A DNA stretch of 17,964 nucleotides from JAYRSJ01 sp041920215 (GTDB lineage: Bacteria > Pseudomonadota > Gammaproteobacteria > Burkholderiales > Burkholderiaceae_C): positions 1 through 17,964 of the forward strand of contig JAYRSJ010000044.1 of assembly GCA_041920215.1 (NCBI GenBank), in the 5' to 3' direction. Made by a program: the position numbers and the translations under genes. Shown here piece after piece: positions 8,190 to 15,902 of the stretch (within the stretch, counting starts at the first letter, position 1; the number at the start of each line of letters is the position of its first letter). The notes beneath the pieces were generated by a model. That model saw only the letters and a program-made list of their open reading frames with translations. It did no database searches and was not told the origin of the DNA.

Positions 8190-9980
8190 TTAGAAGAGCG
8201 CTTCGTCCATCTCCATCAGCGGCTGCAGGCCAGCGCGCGCGGTGCGGATCAGGCTCGCGGTCTCGGGCAGCAGCTTCGCAAAATAGAAGCGCGCCGTCGA
8301 GAGCTTAGCGGTGTAGAAGGGATCGCCGCTGTCCTTCTTTTCCAGCGCGATCTTGGCCATGCGGGCCCAGAAGTAGGCAAAGGTCAGATGCCCCACCACG
8401 CGCAGATAGTCCACCGCGGCGGCGCCGACTTCGTCGGGGTTCTGGAAGGCCTTCATGCCGATCTCGGTGGTCAGCTTGGTGACCTTGTCGCCGATATCGG
8501 CCAGCGGGTTGATGAACTCCTGCATCGCCTCGTTGGTGCCCTCTTCTTCGACGAAGGCAGCGATTTTCTTGCCGAAGGCCTTGAGCTTCTTGCCGTTGTC
8601 GGCAAGCACCTTGCGACCCAGCAGGTCCAGCGACTGGATGGTGTTCGTGCCCTCGTAGATCATGTTGATGCGCGAATCGCGCACGAACTGCTCCATGCCC
8701 CACTCGTGGATGAAGCCATGGCCGCCAAAGACCTGCATGCAGTGCGAGGTGGCGATCCAGCCGTTGTCAGTGAGGAAGGCCTTGATGATGGGGGTCAGCA
8801 GCGCGACCTCGTCGTCGCAGGCCTTGCGCTCGTCCTCGTCGTCGGAGGCCAGCGCCTTGTCCAGCTGCATCGCCACATAGGTGGCCAGCGCACGGCCGCC
8901 CTCGGCATAGGCACGGGCGGTCAGCAGCATCTTGCGCACGTCCGGGTGCACGATGATGGGATCGGCCGCCTTGTCCGGTGCCTTGACGCCCGACAGCGCA
9001 CGCATCTGGATGCGGTCCTTGGCATAGGCCACTGCGTTCTGATAGGCCACCTCGGTCAGACCCAGCGACTGGTTGCCCACGCCGAGGCGTGCCGCATTCA
9101 TCATCACGAACATTGCGGCCAGGCCCTTGTTGGGCTCGCCCACCATGGTGCCCACCGCGCCCTCCAGCACCATCTGGCAGGTGGAGTTGGCGTGGATGCC
9201 CATCTTGTGCTCCAGGCCGGCGCAGAAGATGCCGTTGCGCGCGCCCAGCGAGCCGTCGGCATTGACATTGAACTTGGGCACGACGAAGAGCGAGATGCCC
9301 TTGGAGCCGGCCGGTGCATCTGGCAGACGGGCCAGCACCAGATGGACGATGTTTTCGGCCAGGTCATGCTCGCCGGCCGAGATGAAGATCTTGGCGCCGG
9401 TGATCTTGTACGTGCCGTCGGCCTGGGGCTCGGCCTTGGTGCGCAGCAGGCCCAGATCGGTACCGCAGTGCGGCTCGGTCAGGCACATGGTGCCGGTCCA
9501 CTCGCCGCTGGTCAGCTTGGGCAGGTAGGTGGCCTTCTGCTCGGGCGTGCCGTGAGCATGCAGGGCCTCGTAGGCGCCGTGGCTCAGACCCGGGTACATG
9601 GTCCAGGCCTGATTGGCCGAGTTCATCATCTCGTACAGGCACTGGTTGATCATCACCGGCAGGCCCTGGCCGCCAAAGGCCGGATCGCAAGACAGCGCGG
9701 GCCAGCCACCTTCCACATACTGCTTGTAGGCCTCCTTGAAGCCCTTGGGCGGCGTGACCTCGTGCGTCGTCTTGTCGAGCTGGCAGCCCTCGGCATCGCC
9801 GCTCAGATTGATGGGCGCGATCACCTCGGCGGCGAACTTGCCGCCCTCTTCCAGCACCGCATTGATGGTGTCCACATCGATGTCGGCATGAGCGGGACAG
9901 GTCTTCAGCTCGTCGACCACATGGAGCAGCTCGTGCATCACGAACTGCATGTCGCGCAAGGGAGGGTTGTACTGAGGCAT
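8190..9980 (-). CDS. Acyl-CoA dehydrogenase, long (about 600-residue) DmdC/FadE-like type
   Basis: 596 residues. It has a short N-terminal helical domain starting MPQYNPPLRDMQFVMHELL (AcylCoA_DH_N type), the classic acyl-CoA dehydrogenase domains (CLTEPHCGTDLG at 166-177; GIHANSTCQMVLEG at 261-274) and an extra C-terminal domain after about residue 460 (PF12806 type). Catalytic base Glu443 lies in INMIYEGTNTIQ, and the FAD-binding HCMQVFGGHGF is at 413-423. It should introduce the trans-2 double bond into acyl-CoA, passing electrons to ETF. This long type includes the methylmercaptopropionyl-CoA dehydrogenase DmdC, but many relatives act on ordinary fatty acyl-CoAs, and the operon favours the latter. 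AGGAG lies 8 bases before the ATG. It is 42 bases downstream of the tetR stop. Confidence 0.93.
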   Translation of the reverse strand: MPQYNPPLRDMQFVMHELLHVVDELKTCPAHADIDVDTINAVLEEGGKFAAEVIAPINLSGDAEGCQLDKTTHEVTPPKGFKEAYKQYVEGGWPALSCDPAFGGQGLPVMINQCLYEMMNSANQAWTMYPGLSHGAYEALHAHGTPEQKATYLPKLTSGEWTGTMCLTEPHCGTDLGLLRTKAEPQADGTYKITGAKIFISAGEHDLAENIVHLVLARLPDAPAGSKGISLFVVPKFNVNADGSLGARNGIFCAGLEHKMGIHANSTCQMVLEGAVGTMVGEPNKGLAAMFVMMNAARLGVGNQSLGLTEVAYQNAVAYAKDRIQMRALSGVKAPDKAADPIIVHPDVRKMLLTARAYAEGGRALATYVAMQLDKALASDDEDERKACDDEVALLTPIIKAFLTDNGWIATSHCMQVFGGHGFIHEWGMEQFVRDSRINMIYEGTNTIQSLDLLGRKVLADNGKKLKAFGKKIAAFVEEEGTNEAMQEFINPLADIGDKVTKLTTEIGMKAFQNPDEVGAAAVDYLRVVGHLTFAYFWARMAKIALEKKDSGDPFYTAKLSTARFYFAKLLPETASLIRTARAGLQPLMEMDEALF

Positions 9981-10022
9981 ATCGAACTCCTGGAGGACGA
10001 GAGAGGGAGAGGGGTGAGGAAC

Positions 10023-10754
10023 TCAGGCCCGCTTCTTGGCAGAGGCGGACCCTGTCTTGCTGGCTGCCGCGCCGTCGGCCTTGAGGCCGGCCGGCGTGAC
10101 ATAGAACTGGATGACGCGCTCGAAGCCGTGGCGCGCCCGGTCAAGCGCGCCCGGGCTGCGCATGAAGCGCGCGTCGTGGTGCAGGGACAGGATCAGGCCG
10201 TGCAACTCGAACAGGATCTGCTGCACATCGGCATCCGGCTTCAGATGCCCATCCTGCTTGGCAATCAGGATGGCCTTGTTGAGCGCCGCGTGCCAGGCCT
10301 GCACCATGGACACCAGGGCGTCGCGCACCGGGCCCGGCCGGTCATCGAACTCGACCGCGCCGCTGATGTAGATGCAGCCCGAGTCGATCTCCACCGAGAC
10401 CCGCCGCACCCAGCGCTCGAACAGGCCGCGTAGGCGCGGCAGGCCGCGCGGCTCGCGTATGGCGGGGAAGAAGACCTCTTCCTCGAACTTGGCGTGGTAC
10501 TCGGTCACCACCGCGATCTGCAACTCCTCACGCGAGCCGAAATGGGCAAACACGCCGGACTTGCTCATCTTGGTCACATCGGCCAGAGCGCCGATCGACA
10601 GACCCTCCAGTCCCATATGCGAGGCCAGGCCCAGGGCCGCCTCCAGGATGGCGGCGCGGGTCTGCTGGCCCTTCTGCATGGCGCGGCCGCTGCGGCGGGC
10701 GGGCAACTCGGCAGGCTTGGCGGACTTGGCGATGACAGTCGGGCTTGAACTCAC
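10023..10754 (-). CDS. TetR/AcrR family regulator of the beta-oxidation operon
   Basis: Up to 243 residues. The TetR DNA-binding domain is at about 28-75, with the helix-turn-helix LSIGALADVTKMSKSGVFAHFGSREEL (52-78). The remainder is a ligand-binding helical domain, ending in an Ala/Lys-rich tail (GSASAKKRA). The 243-residue form begins at a GTG at 10754; the first internal ATG is residue 26 (GRAMQKGQ). Neither has a good ribosome binding site, so the first 25 residues are uncertain. As first gene of the operon, with a palindrome over its probable promoter, it most likely represses itself and the downstream genes until an acyl-CoA or fatty acid binds. The ligand is inferred from context. Confidence 0.9.
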   Translation of the reverse strand: MSSSPTVIAKSAKPAELPARRSGRAMQKGQQTRAAILEAALGLASHMGLEGLSIGALADVTKMSKSGVFAHFGSREELQIAVVTEYHAKFEEEVFFPAIREPRGLPRLRGLFERWVRRVSVEIDSGCIYISGAVEFDDRPGPVRDALVSMVQAWHAALNKAILIAKQDGHLKPDADVQQILFELHGLILSLHHDARFMRSPGALDRARHGFERVIQFYVTPAGLKADGAAASKTGSASAKKRA

Positions 10755-10790
10755 GTCGGGCGGCTGTGGGACGGATGGGTGGCGGGGCAG

Positions 10791-10819
10791 ATAATAAAAC
10801 GAACGGTCGTTCTATTTTG
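10791..10819 (-). promoter_or_regulatory. Probable tetR/fad operon promoter with TetR operator
   Basis: The sequence gaacg-gt-cgttc (10801-10812) is an inverted repeat of two 5-bp arms around 2 bases, a usual TetR-family operator core. On the minus strand it is followed immediately by an AT-rich tattat (10796-10791), a plausible -10 element, so the operator would lie between the -35 and -10 positions. No good -35 hexamer is seen; caaaat at 10819-10814 has the right spacing only. The site lies about 40 bases upstream of the GTG start, which fits autorepression. Confidence 0.55.
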
Positions 10820-11039
10820 CAGAAAGCCAGCCAAAGCCACACCGCCTGGCACCTACATTTTTTAGGGGCAGCCGCCTAGAAGTGCACGGCCCGAGGGCCT
10901 GCCAACCAGCCAGATTGCCGGCGCCCGATGACGCGTCGTTGACAGCGTTCCGCAGGGCCACAGCGCCAGCGGCCATGGGATTGCCCGCTTGAGTCAGTAC
11001 GCAGGGATGCAGTACGCTGCGCTCTGGAGGTCAAACGCT

Positions 11040-11597
11040 GTGGATGTTCTTCAACTGGATATCTCCGGCCGGCCGCAAGCCTGGATCACGACCAAGGAAG
11101 CCGCCGTGATCTATGCCAGCGACGGCGTCGCCTGGACTCTGGGCACCCCCTGCCATGTGATGCGTGGCGGCCTGCAGCGCCGCACCGGCCTGCAGTCACG
11201 CATCGAGGTGCACCCCATCATCGCGGTGCGGGGCGCCGTGCCCAGTCGTGCCGGGCGCCACGCCCCCGCCCCGTCCCACCCCACGCTCTTCGTGCGCGAC
11301 CGTCATGTCTGCGCCTACTGCGGCCATCGCTTCCAGGCCGACGACCTGACCCGCGAGCACATCATTCCGACCTCGCGCGGCGGCCGCGACAGCTGGATGA
11401 ACTGCATCACCGCGTGTCGCGGCTGCAACGGCCGCAAGGGCAGCCGCCTGCCGGAGGAGGCCCATATGAGCCTGCTCTACCTGCCCTATGTGCCCAGCCT
11501 GCACGAGGACATGATCCTGCGCGGACGCCGCATCCTGGCCGACCAGATGGAATTCCTGCTCGCCAGCGTGCCGCGCAGCAGCCGCCTGCATGGCTAA
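11040..11597 (+). CDS. HNH endonuclease family protein
   Basis: 185 residues from a GTG at 11040. This start is chosen because a perfect GGAGG at 11026-11030 lies 9 bases upstream and the protein then begins VDVLQLDISGRPQAWI, as I expect for this family. A TTG at 10989 and an ATG at 11007 are in frame but lack ribosome binding sites. The HNH/zinc region is complete: CAYC (91-94), REHIIPTSRGG (105-115) with His107, WMN (119-121) and CRGCN (126-130). The N-terminal half (WITTKEAAVIYASDGVAWTLG, IIAVRGAVPSR) is the conserved lead-in domain of this group. It is an uncharacterised single-copy housekeeping-type HNH protein, not part of a visible restriction or phage cluster. Nuclease activity is predicted from the motif only. 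Confidence 0.87.
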   Translation: MDVLQLDISGRPQAWITTKEAAVIYASDGVAWTLGTPCHVMRGGLQRRTGLQSRIEVHPIIAVRGAVPSRAGRHAPAPSHPTLFVRDRHVCAYCGHRFQADDLTREHIIPTSRGGRDSWMNCITACRGCNGRKGSRLPEEAHMSLLYLPYVPSLHEDMILRGRRILADQMEFLLASVPRSSRLHG

Positions 11598-11683
11598 GGT
11601 CATGGCCAGGTAAAGCTGTGTATCCTCGGTCAACGTGCTCGACCTCGACGCGTTGTGCAGGCCTTTGCACGAGGAGCCCCGCA

Positions 11684-12163
11684 ATGAAAAGCAAGACAGT
11701 CCTGATCGCTGCCGCCCTGTTGGCCGGCCTGGCCGGCTGCGCCACCAGCAACCCCGACATGATCCAGCGCGGCGACGCGCAGCGCATGTCGCAGGTGCTG
11801 GACGGCACCGTGCTGACGGTGCGCCCGGTGACGGTTGATGGCAGCCAGAGCGGTGTCGGTGCGGCCGCCGGTGGCGTGATCGGCGCGATCGCCGGCTCCA
11901 GCGTGGGCGGCCGGCGTGAGGGCCAGATCGTCGGCGTGCTGGGGGCGGTGGCTGGGGCGGCACTGGGCAATGCCATCGAACGCAGCAGCACCAAGGAAGA
12001 AGCGCTGGAGATCATCGTCCAGCTGCGCAACGGCGAGCGCCGCGCCATTGTTCAGGCCAAGGGCGGTGAGAACTTCCTGCCCGGCGAGCCTGTGGTGCTG
12101 GTGACCACCGGCGGCAAGACCCGGGTGATGCGCGCACCGGCCGGTACACCGGGCAAGGTCTGA
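11684..12163 (+). CDS. Glycine-zipper outer membrane lipoprotein (SlyB/PcP-like)
   Basis: 159 residues. A lipoprotein signal peptide ends in the lipobox LAGC with Cys19. After MSQVLDGTVLTVRPVTVDG comes a glycine-zipper segment (GVGAAAGGVIGAIAGSSVGG through VLGAVAGAALGNAIE, about 57-99) of the Rick_17kDa_Anti/2TM glycine-zipper type. A beta-rich C-terminal part (EIIVQLRNGERRAIVQ, GEPVVLVTTGGKTRVMR) resembles SlyB and PcP. Such proteins stabilise the outer membrane; the exact role here is unknown. The residue after Cys19 is Ala, not Asp, so transport to the outer membrane is expected. A gaggag ribosome binding site is at 11671-11676, preceded by a small hairpin (11655-11670). It ends 25 bases from the convergent kinase gene. 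Confidence 0.88.
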   Translation: MKSKTVLIAAALLAGLAGCATSNPDMIQRGDAQRMSQVLDGTVLTVRPVTVDGSQSGVGAAAGGVIGAIAGSSVGGRREGQIVGVLGAVAGAALGNAIERSSTKEEALEIIVQLRNGERRAIVQAKGGENFLPGEPVVLVTTGGKTRVMRAPAGTPGKV

Positions 12164-12188
12164 TCCCGGCGCGAGCGGTCCGCCCGCA

Positions 12189-13553
12189 CTAGCCCTGCAG
12201 CTCGGCCTGGCGCAGGCTCAGCACAAAGCAGCTGCCCTGGCCGGGCGCGCTGCGCAGGCTCACCCGGCCCTGGTGACGCTGCAGCACCATGCGCACAAAG
12301 GCCAGGCCCAGACCATAGCCGCGCCGCTGCGGCGTCAGCTCGCTGGGCCGGAAGAAAGGCTCGAAGATGCGCTCGTGCAGCGCCTCCGGAATGCCCGGCC
12401 CCTGGTCGCTGATGCTCAGCTGCCAGCACTCGCCCAGGGCCCGCAACTCGCAGCGCAGTTCGCTGCCCGGCGGCCCATGCTTGATCGCGTTGTCCAGCAG
12501 ATTGCTGATCGCACGGCGCAGCAGCTGCGGCTCGGCCATCACCCAGGCCTCGTCGACCGCCAGGTCCAGCACCAGGCGCAGCTGGCGCGCCGTCGCCTGC
12601 GCCCACAGCTCGTCAGCCAGCTGCTGCAAGAGACCCACCAGGTCCAGCGGCGTCAGCTTGAGGTCGGCGGCGCGCGCCTGGTACAGATCGAGGAATCCGT
12701 CCGCCAGCGTCAGGGTCTGACGGGCCTGTGCCTCGATGCGCGCCAGCACGGCGTCCAGCGGCAGCCGTTCGGGCTGGGTGCGCTGCAGCTCGATCAGCGT
12801 CAGTATCGACGCCTGCGGGGCACGCAGATCGTGGCTGATGAAGCCCAGCGCCTGGTCGCGCTCGCTTTCGGTACGCTGGATCGAGCGGATATGTTCCTGC
12901 AGCTGTTCGATCAAGGCCTGCCGCTGGCCTTCGGCCTGCAGGGTGGTGAGCCACAGCGCATGCCAGCGCAGCACCACCGCGCAGACCGCCAGCACCACAA
13001 CGGCGGCCGAACCGACAAACACCCAGTCGGCCCGCCCTCCCTGCACGCCGAAGAACAGGGCCTGCGGCAGAACCCCCAGCAGCAAAGTGGCCAGGCTGAT
13101 CGGCAGGGCCGAGGCATAGCTGACCGCCTGCCCGCCCTGGACCACCAGACAGGCATAACCAAAACCCAGCAGCGCCGGCCCGCTCAACCAGGGCGAGGCC
13201 AGCAGCGGCGCCGAGCCCCAGGCCAGGGCGGTGGCCAGGATCAGCGCATCGTGAATGCCGTCGGAGCGCAGCTGGCCGGCCGCCAGCCGCTTCTTCATCA
13301 CCGTCAGGCGCTGCCAGCGCAGCGCCCCGGCACCGGCCATCACGAGCAGTACCAGGGCCTTGTGCTCCCAGTCGATCTCCGGCGCGAAGGCCAGCAACAC
13401 CAGCAACAGCGCCAGCAGGCCCAGGGGCGCGGTGCGCTGGGAGGTAGCGGCGTACAGCTGCATCAGACGCAGCTGCACGTCCTTGGCGCTGTGGACCAGC
13501 ACCGGCGAGGCCGCGCGGCAGGCCGCGCTCAATTCTTGGACGTAGGGCAACAT
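12189..13553 (-). CDS. Membrane sensor histidine kinase
   Basis: 454 residues from the ATG at 13553. About six hydrophobic segments (roughly 43-57, 64-80, 103-120, 125-148, 149-171, 176-197) form an integral membrane sensor with little periplasmic sequence. A linker helix (205-235) leads to the HisKA domain with phospho-acceptor His241 in GFISHDLRAP, and then to the ATPase domain: N-box NLLDNAIKHG (351-360), G1 DQGPGIP (383-389), F-box FEPFFRP (397-403) and G2 GYGLGLAF (412-419). It should phosphorylate the divergently encoded response regulator. The signal is unknown; a sensor of this kind may detect something in the membrane. A longer form starting at an ATG at 13598 (MVSIAASLAG) is possible, and neither start has a clear ribosome binding site. 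Confidence 0.9.
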   Translation of the reverse strand: MLPYVQELSAACRAASPVLVHSAKDVQLRLMQLYAATSQRTAPLGLLALLLVLLAFAPEIDWEHKALVLLVMAGAGALRWQRLTVMKKRLAAGQLRSDGIHDALILATALAWGSAPLLASPWLSGPALLGFGYACLVVQGGQAVSYASALPISLATLLLGVLPQALFFGVQGGRADWVFVGSAAVVVLAVCAVVLRWHALWLTTLQAEGQRQALIEQLQEHIRSIQRTESERDQALGFISHDLRAPQASILTLIELQRTQPERLPLDAVLARIEAQARQTLTLADGFLDLYQARAADLKLTPLDLVGLLQQLADELWAQATARQLRLVLDLAVDEAWVMAEPQLLRRAISNLLDNAIKHGPPGSELRCELRALGECWQLSISDQGPGIPEALHERIFEPFFRPSELTPQRRGYGLGLAFVRMVLQRHQGRVSLRSAPGQGSCFVLSLRQAELQG

Positions 13554-13579
13554 GGGCGAAGGCAATGAGCCGGCAAGGC

Positions 13580-13647
13580 TAGCAGCGATAGACACCATCG
13601 TCGCATTGGTGCAAGTCCCGGCAAGCCTGCAGCCGGTATCGCTGCTA
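13580..13647. repeat. 11-bp inverted repeat between the kinase and regulator genes
   Basis: tagcagcgata at 13580-13590 and its exact reverse complement at 13637-13647 are separated by 46 bases in the divergent promoter region. A perfect 11-bp match in so short a region is unlikely by chance. It could be paired binding sites for a regulator, perhaps the response regulator itself. If the kinase starts at 13598 instead of 13553, the left arm would be coding. Confidence 0.55.
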
Positions 13648-13687
13648 CGCTCCACGCCCACGACACAGCATCGGTCGCCCCTTCTGC

Positions 13688-14410
13688 ATGCGCATAGCCA
13701 CCCTAGACGACGATATCGACCACCTTCAGCTGACCCGCCATGCGGTGGAGGCACTGGGGCACAGTTACCACCCCTTCCAGGACGGCGAACAGCTGCTTGG
13801 CGAGCTCCGCCACGAGTGCTTCGATCTGCTGATTCTCGACTGGCAGCTGCCCGGCCTCAGCGGGCTGGAGGTGCTGCATCGCCTGCGCAACGAGCTGCGC
13901 AGCCATATGCCGGTGCTGATGCTGACCGCCCGCGCCACCGAGGCCGACATCGTCGAAGGGCTGGAGGCCGGCGCCGACGACTATATGGTCAAGCCCTTCC
14001 GCAGCGGGGAGCTGGCTGCGCGGCTCAAGGCCCTGCTGCGCCGTGCCTTCACCCAGGACATGCGCGGCCACTACCAGTTCGGCGACTACGGCTTCGATGT
14101 GGCCGCGGGCCAGGCCAGCTGGCGTGGTGAGCCGATCACGCTCAAGCCCAAGGAATTCGAGCTGGCCCTCTATATGTTCAACAATCTGGGCAAGCTGCTG
14201 TCGCGCGCGCACCTGATGGAGGCGGTCTGGGGCCAGCGCGGTGAGCCGGTGTCGCGCTCCGTCGACACCCATCTGTCACGCATACGCAAGCAGCTCAATC
14301 TACGACCCGAGCAGGGCTACCGCCTGGTCTCGGTCTACAGCCATGGCTACCGGCTCGAAGCGGTGGGGCCGGGCCAGGGCGAGGCCCCCGAGATGACGGA
14401 CAGCCCCTGA
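13688..14410 (+). CDS. OmpR/PhoB-family response regulator
   Basis: 240 residues. The receiver domain (about 1-118) has the acidic triad at Asp7-Asp9, phospho-acceptor Asp51 in LLILDWQLPG, Thr80 in VLMLTARA and Lys102 in YMVKPFR. The winged-helix DNA-binding domain (about 130-230) has LKPKEFELALYMFNNLGKLLSR, SVDTHLSRIRKQL and GYRLVSVYSHGYRL. It is divergent from the histidine kinase gene, so the two very likely form a two-component pair. Target genes are unknown; the 11-bp inverted repeat in the shared upstream region is a candidate autoregulatory site. No strong ribosome binding site precedes the ATG, and its Met-Arg-Ile-Ala start fits the beginning of the receiver fold. Confidence 0.93.
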   Translation: MRIATLDDDIDHLQLTRHAVEALGHSYHPFQDGEQLLGELRHECFDLLILDWQLPGLSGLEVLHRLRNELRSHMPVLMLTARATEADIVEGLEAGADDYMVKPFRSGELAARLKALLRRAFTQDMRGHYQFGDYGFDVAAGQASWRGEPITLKPKEFELALYMFNNLGKLLSRAHLMEAVWGQRGEPVSRSVDTHLSRIRKQLNLRPEQGYRLVSVYSHGYRLEAVGPGQGEAPEMTDSP

Positions 14411-14486
14411 GCGGCTCATCAGGCGGCGGGCCGGCGGGGTCGGCTGCGGCGCTTGCTTTTGGCCGGCAAGCTACCATCTAGCCCTG

Positions 14487-15164
14487 ATGCAGTCCTCCAG
14501 CGCCTCTGTGAATCCCGCTCCTGCCCCCGCGCCCGTCCCCGGATCGGCCCCGATCGCCCCCCCGCCCCAAGCCGGCGTGCAGCGCGTCTCCAGCGCCCGC
14601 CTGCCCACCAAGCATGGCGAGTTCATCGCCCATGTCTACCAGGCGCCGACCGGCGGCGACGAGCATGTGGCCATCGTCAAGGGCGATCTGGCCCGTGAGG
14701 ATGTGCTGCTGCGCATGCACTCGGAATGCTTCACCGGCGATGTGCTGGGTTCGCTGCGCTGCGATTGCGGCGAACAGCTGGCGCTGGCGCTGCAGCGCAT
14801 CGAGGCCGAGGGCGGCATCGTGATCTATCTGCGCGGCCACGAGGGGCGCGGCATAGGCCTGGGCCAGAAGCTGCGCGCCTATGTGCTGCAGGACAAGGGA
14901 CTGGACACGGTCGAGGCCAATCTGGCCCTGGGCCTGCCCGTCGACGGTCGTCGCTTCGACGCCGCGGCCGACATCCTGCGCGATCTGGGCGTGCGCTCGG
15001 TACGCCTGATGAGCAACAACCCCTTCAAGGTCGCCGCCCTACACGAACTGGGCATCGAGGTCGTCTCCCGCGAGGGCCACGAGGTCGAGTCCAACGAGGA
15101 AAGCGGCCGCTATCTGCGCACCAAGCGCGAGAAGCTGGGGCACCAACTGGAGATGCTGGACTGA
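14487..15164 (+). CDS. ribA: GTP cyclohydrolase II (riboflavin synthesis)
   Basis: 225 residues. It opens the ring of GTP to 2,5-diamino-6-ribosylamino-4(3H)-pyrimidinone 5'-phosphate, the first step of riboflavin and FAD synthesis in the cytoplasm. The zinc ligands are Cys81, Cys92 and Cys94 (HSECFTGDVLGSLRCDCG). GHEGRGIGLGQKLRAYVLQDKG (118-139) carries the active-site region, with Tyr132 matching Tyr105 of E. coli RibA. LMSNNPFK and the C-terminal KREKLGH are also conserved. The first 30 residues are an Ala/Pro-rich extension. A GTG at 14577 would give a 195-residue protein, nearly the E. coli length, and neither start has a clear ribosome binding site, so the N-terminus is uncertain. It stands alone, not in a rib cluster; only 76 bases precede it, and no FMN riboswitch is visible. 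Confidence 0.95.
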   Translation: MQSSSASVNPAPAPAPVPGSAPIAPPPQAGVQRVSSARLPTKHGEFIAHVYQAPTGGDEHVAIVKGDLAREDVLLRMHSECFTGDVLGSLRCDCGEQLALALQRIEAEGGIVIYLRGHEGRGIGLGQKLRAYVLQDKGLDTVEANLALGLPVDGRRFDAAADILRDLGVRSVRLMSNNPFKVAALHELGIEVVSREGHEVESNEESGRYLRTKREKLGHQLEMLD

Positions 15165-15216
15165 GCAACCCAGCGCGCCCTACCAGCTCTGGCTCCATCG
15201 CAGGACCTGCAGTCCA

Positions 15217-15296
15217 GGGCGGCCGGGCGCAGGCCAGAAGAGGCGCCGCTGGCCGCCCCTGACCGACAGCACCACCGCCCCCTGCATCGGTTTTTT
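15217..15296 (+). terminator. Possible ribA terminator region
   Basis: An 8-bp GC stem (gggcggcc 15217-15224 with ggccgccc 15251-15258) is followed by a weaker 5-bp stem (accga 15262-15266 with tcggt 15287-15291). The second stem runs directly into a T-run ending at 15296. Loops are long, so termination strength is doubtful. The rest of the 273-base gap between ribA and the TerB-like gene shows nothing else convincing. Confidence 0.35.
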
Positions 15297-15437
15297 CTAC
15301 GCCGAACTCACTGAAACAGCGGTTCTTCCGATGTGCGAGCGGCCTCAGCATCCGGACTTGCCTCGCCCCCGCCGAGAACAGCGGCACGAGGCTCTCCCGA
15401 TCCTGCCCAGCCACCCACACGTCAAGGAGCCTCTGCC

Positions 15438-15902
15438 ATGCGCAGCTACCCTCGCAACAGTCCCGAAGCCGCTGCTCGCCTCGTCGCCCTGGTGCTGATC
15501 TCGGACGGCCATGTCTGCCGGTCGGAAATCGACACGCTCAAGCATCTGCAGTTGGAAGCCGAGCTGGGCCTGGCACCGGGCAGCTTCGCGCAGGTGATCC
15601 ATACCTTGTGCGAGGACCTGCTGCTGGCCGCCGATACCGGTGCGTCATCGATAGGCAGTCTCGACGCATCCACCTTATCCGCCCTGCTGGCCGAGGTGGA
15701 TCAGCCCGCCCTGCAAGGCAAGGTGCTGCGTCTGGCCCATGCTGCCGCCACGGCGGATCAGCACCTCGCCGAAGCCGAGGCCATGCTTCTGGCCCTGGTC
15801 CACAGGCAGTGGCATGGCGTTGAGGAGGCCGCCGCGCCAGCCGTGCCCACGACGCCTCAGCTCACGGGCGTGGCGCCTGCTGCCGAGGCCAGAATCTGCT
15901 GA
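15438..15902 (+). CDS. TerB-like family protein
   Basis: 154 residues. The start at 15438 has AAGGAG at 15424-15429, 8 bases upstream. The protein is mostly helical, with two acidic segments of TerB style, SDGHVCRSEID (22-32) and TADQHLAEAEAMLLAL (105-120), matching the repeated helix pattern of the tellurite-resistance TerB/DjlA-like fold. There is no signal peptide. A Pro/Ala-rich tail follows residue 130. No other ter gene is nearby, so tellurite resistance is not implied; function is unknown. Its last 46 bases overlap the end of the convergent LysR-type gene. Confidence 0.72.
   Translation: MRSYPRNSPEAAARLVALVLISDGHVCRSEIDTLKHLQLEAELGLAPGSFAQVIHTLCEDLLLAADTGASSIGSLDASTLSALLAEVDQPALQGKVLRLAHAAATADQHLAEAEAMLLALVHRQWHGVEEAAAPAVPTTPQLTGVAPAAEARIC

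Noticed and set aside
11040..11597. Restriction-modification or group II intron HNH
   Set aside because: No methyltransferase, specificity subunit or reverse transcriptase is nearby. The protein resembles the stand-alone conserved HNH family.
14411..14486. FMN riboswitch upstream of ribA
   Set aside because: The gap is only 76 bases and shows none of the conserved RFN-element blocks. A 6-bp gcttgc/gcaagc hairpin at 14451-14471 is the only structure seen.
15438..15902. Tellurite resistance function
   Set aside because: Only a TerB-like fold is supported. No terA, terC, terD, terE or terZ gene is in the window.
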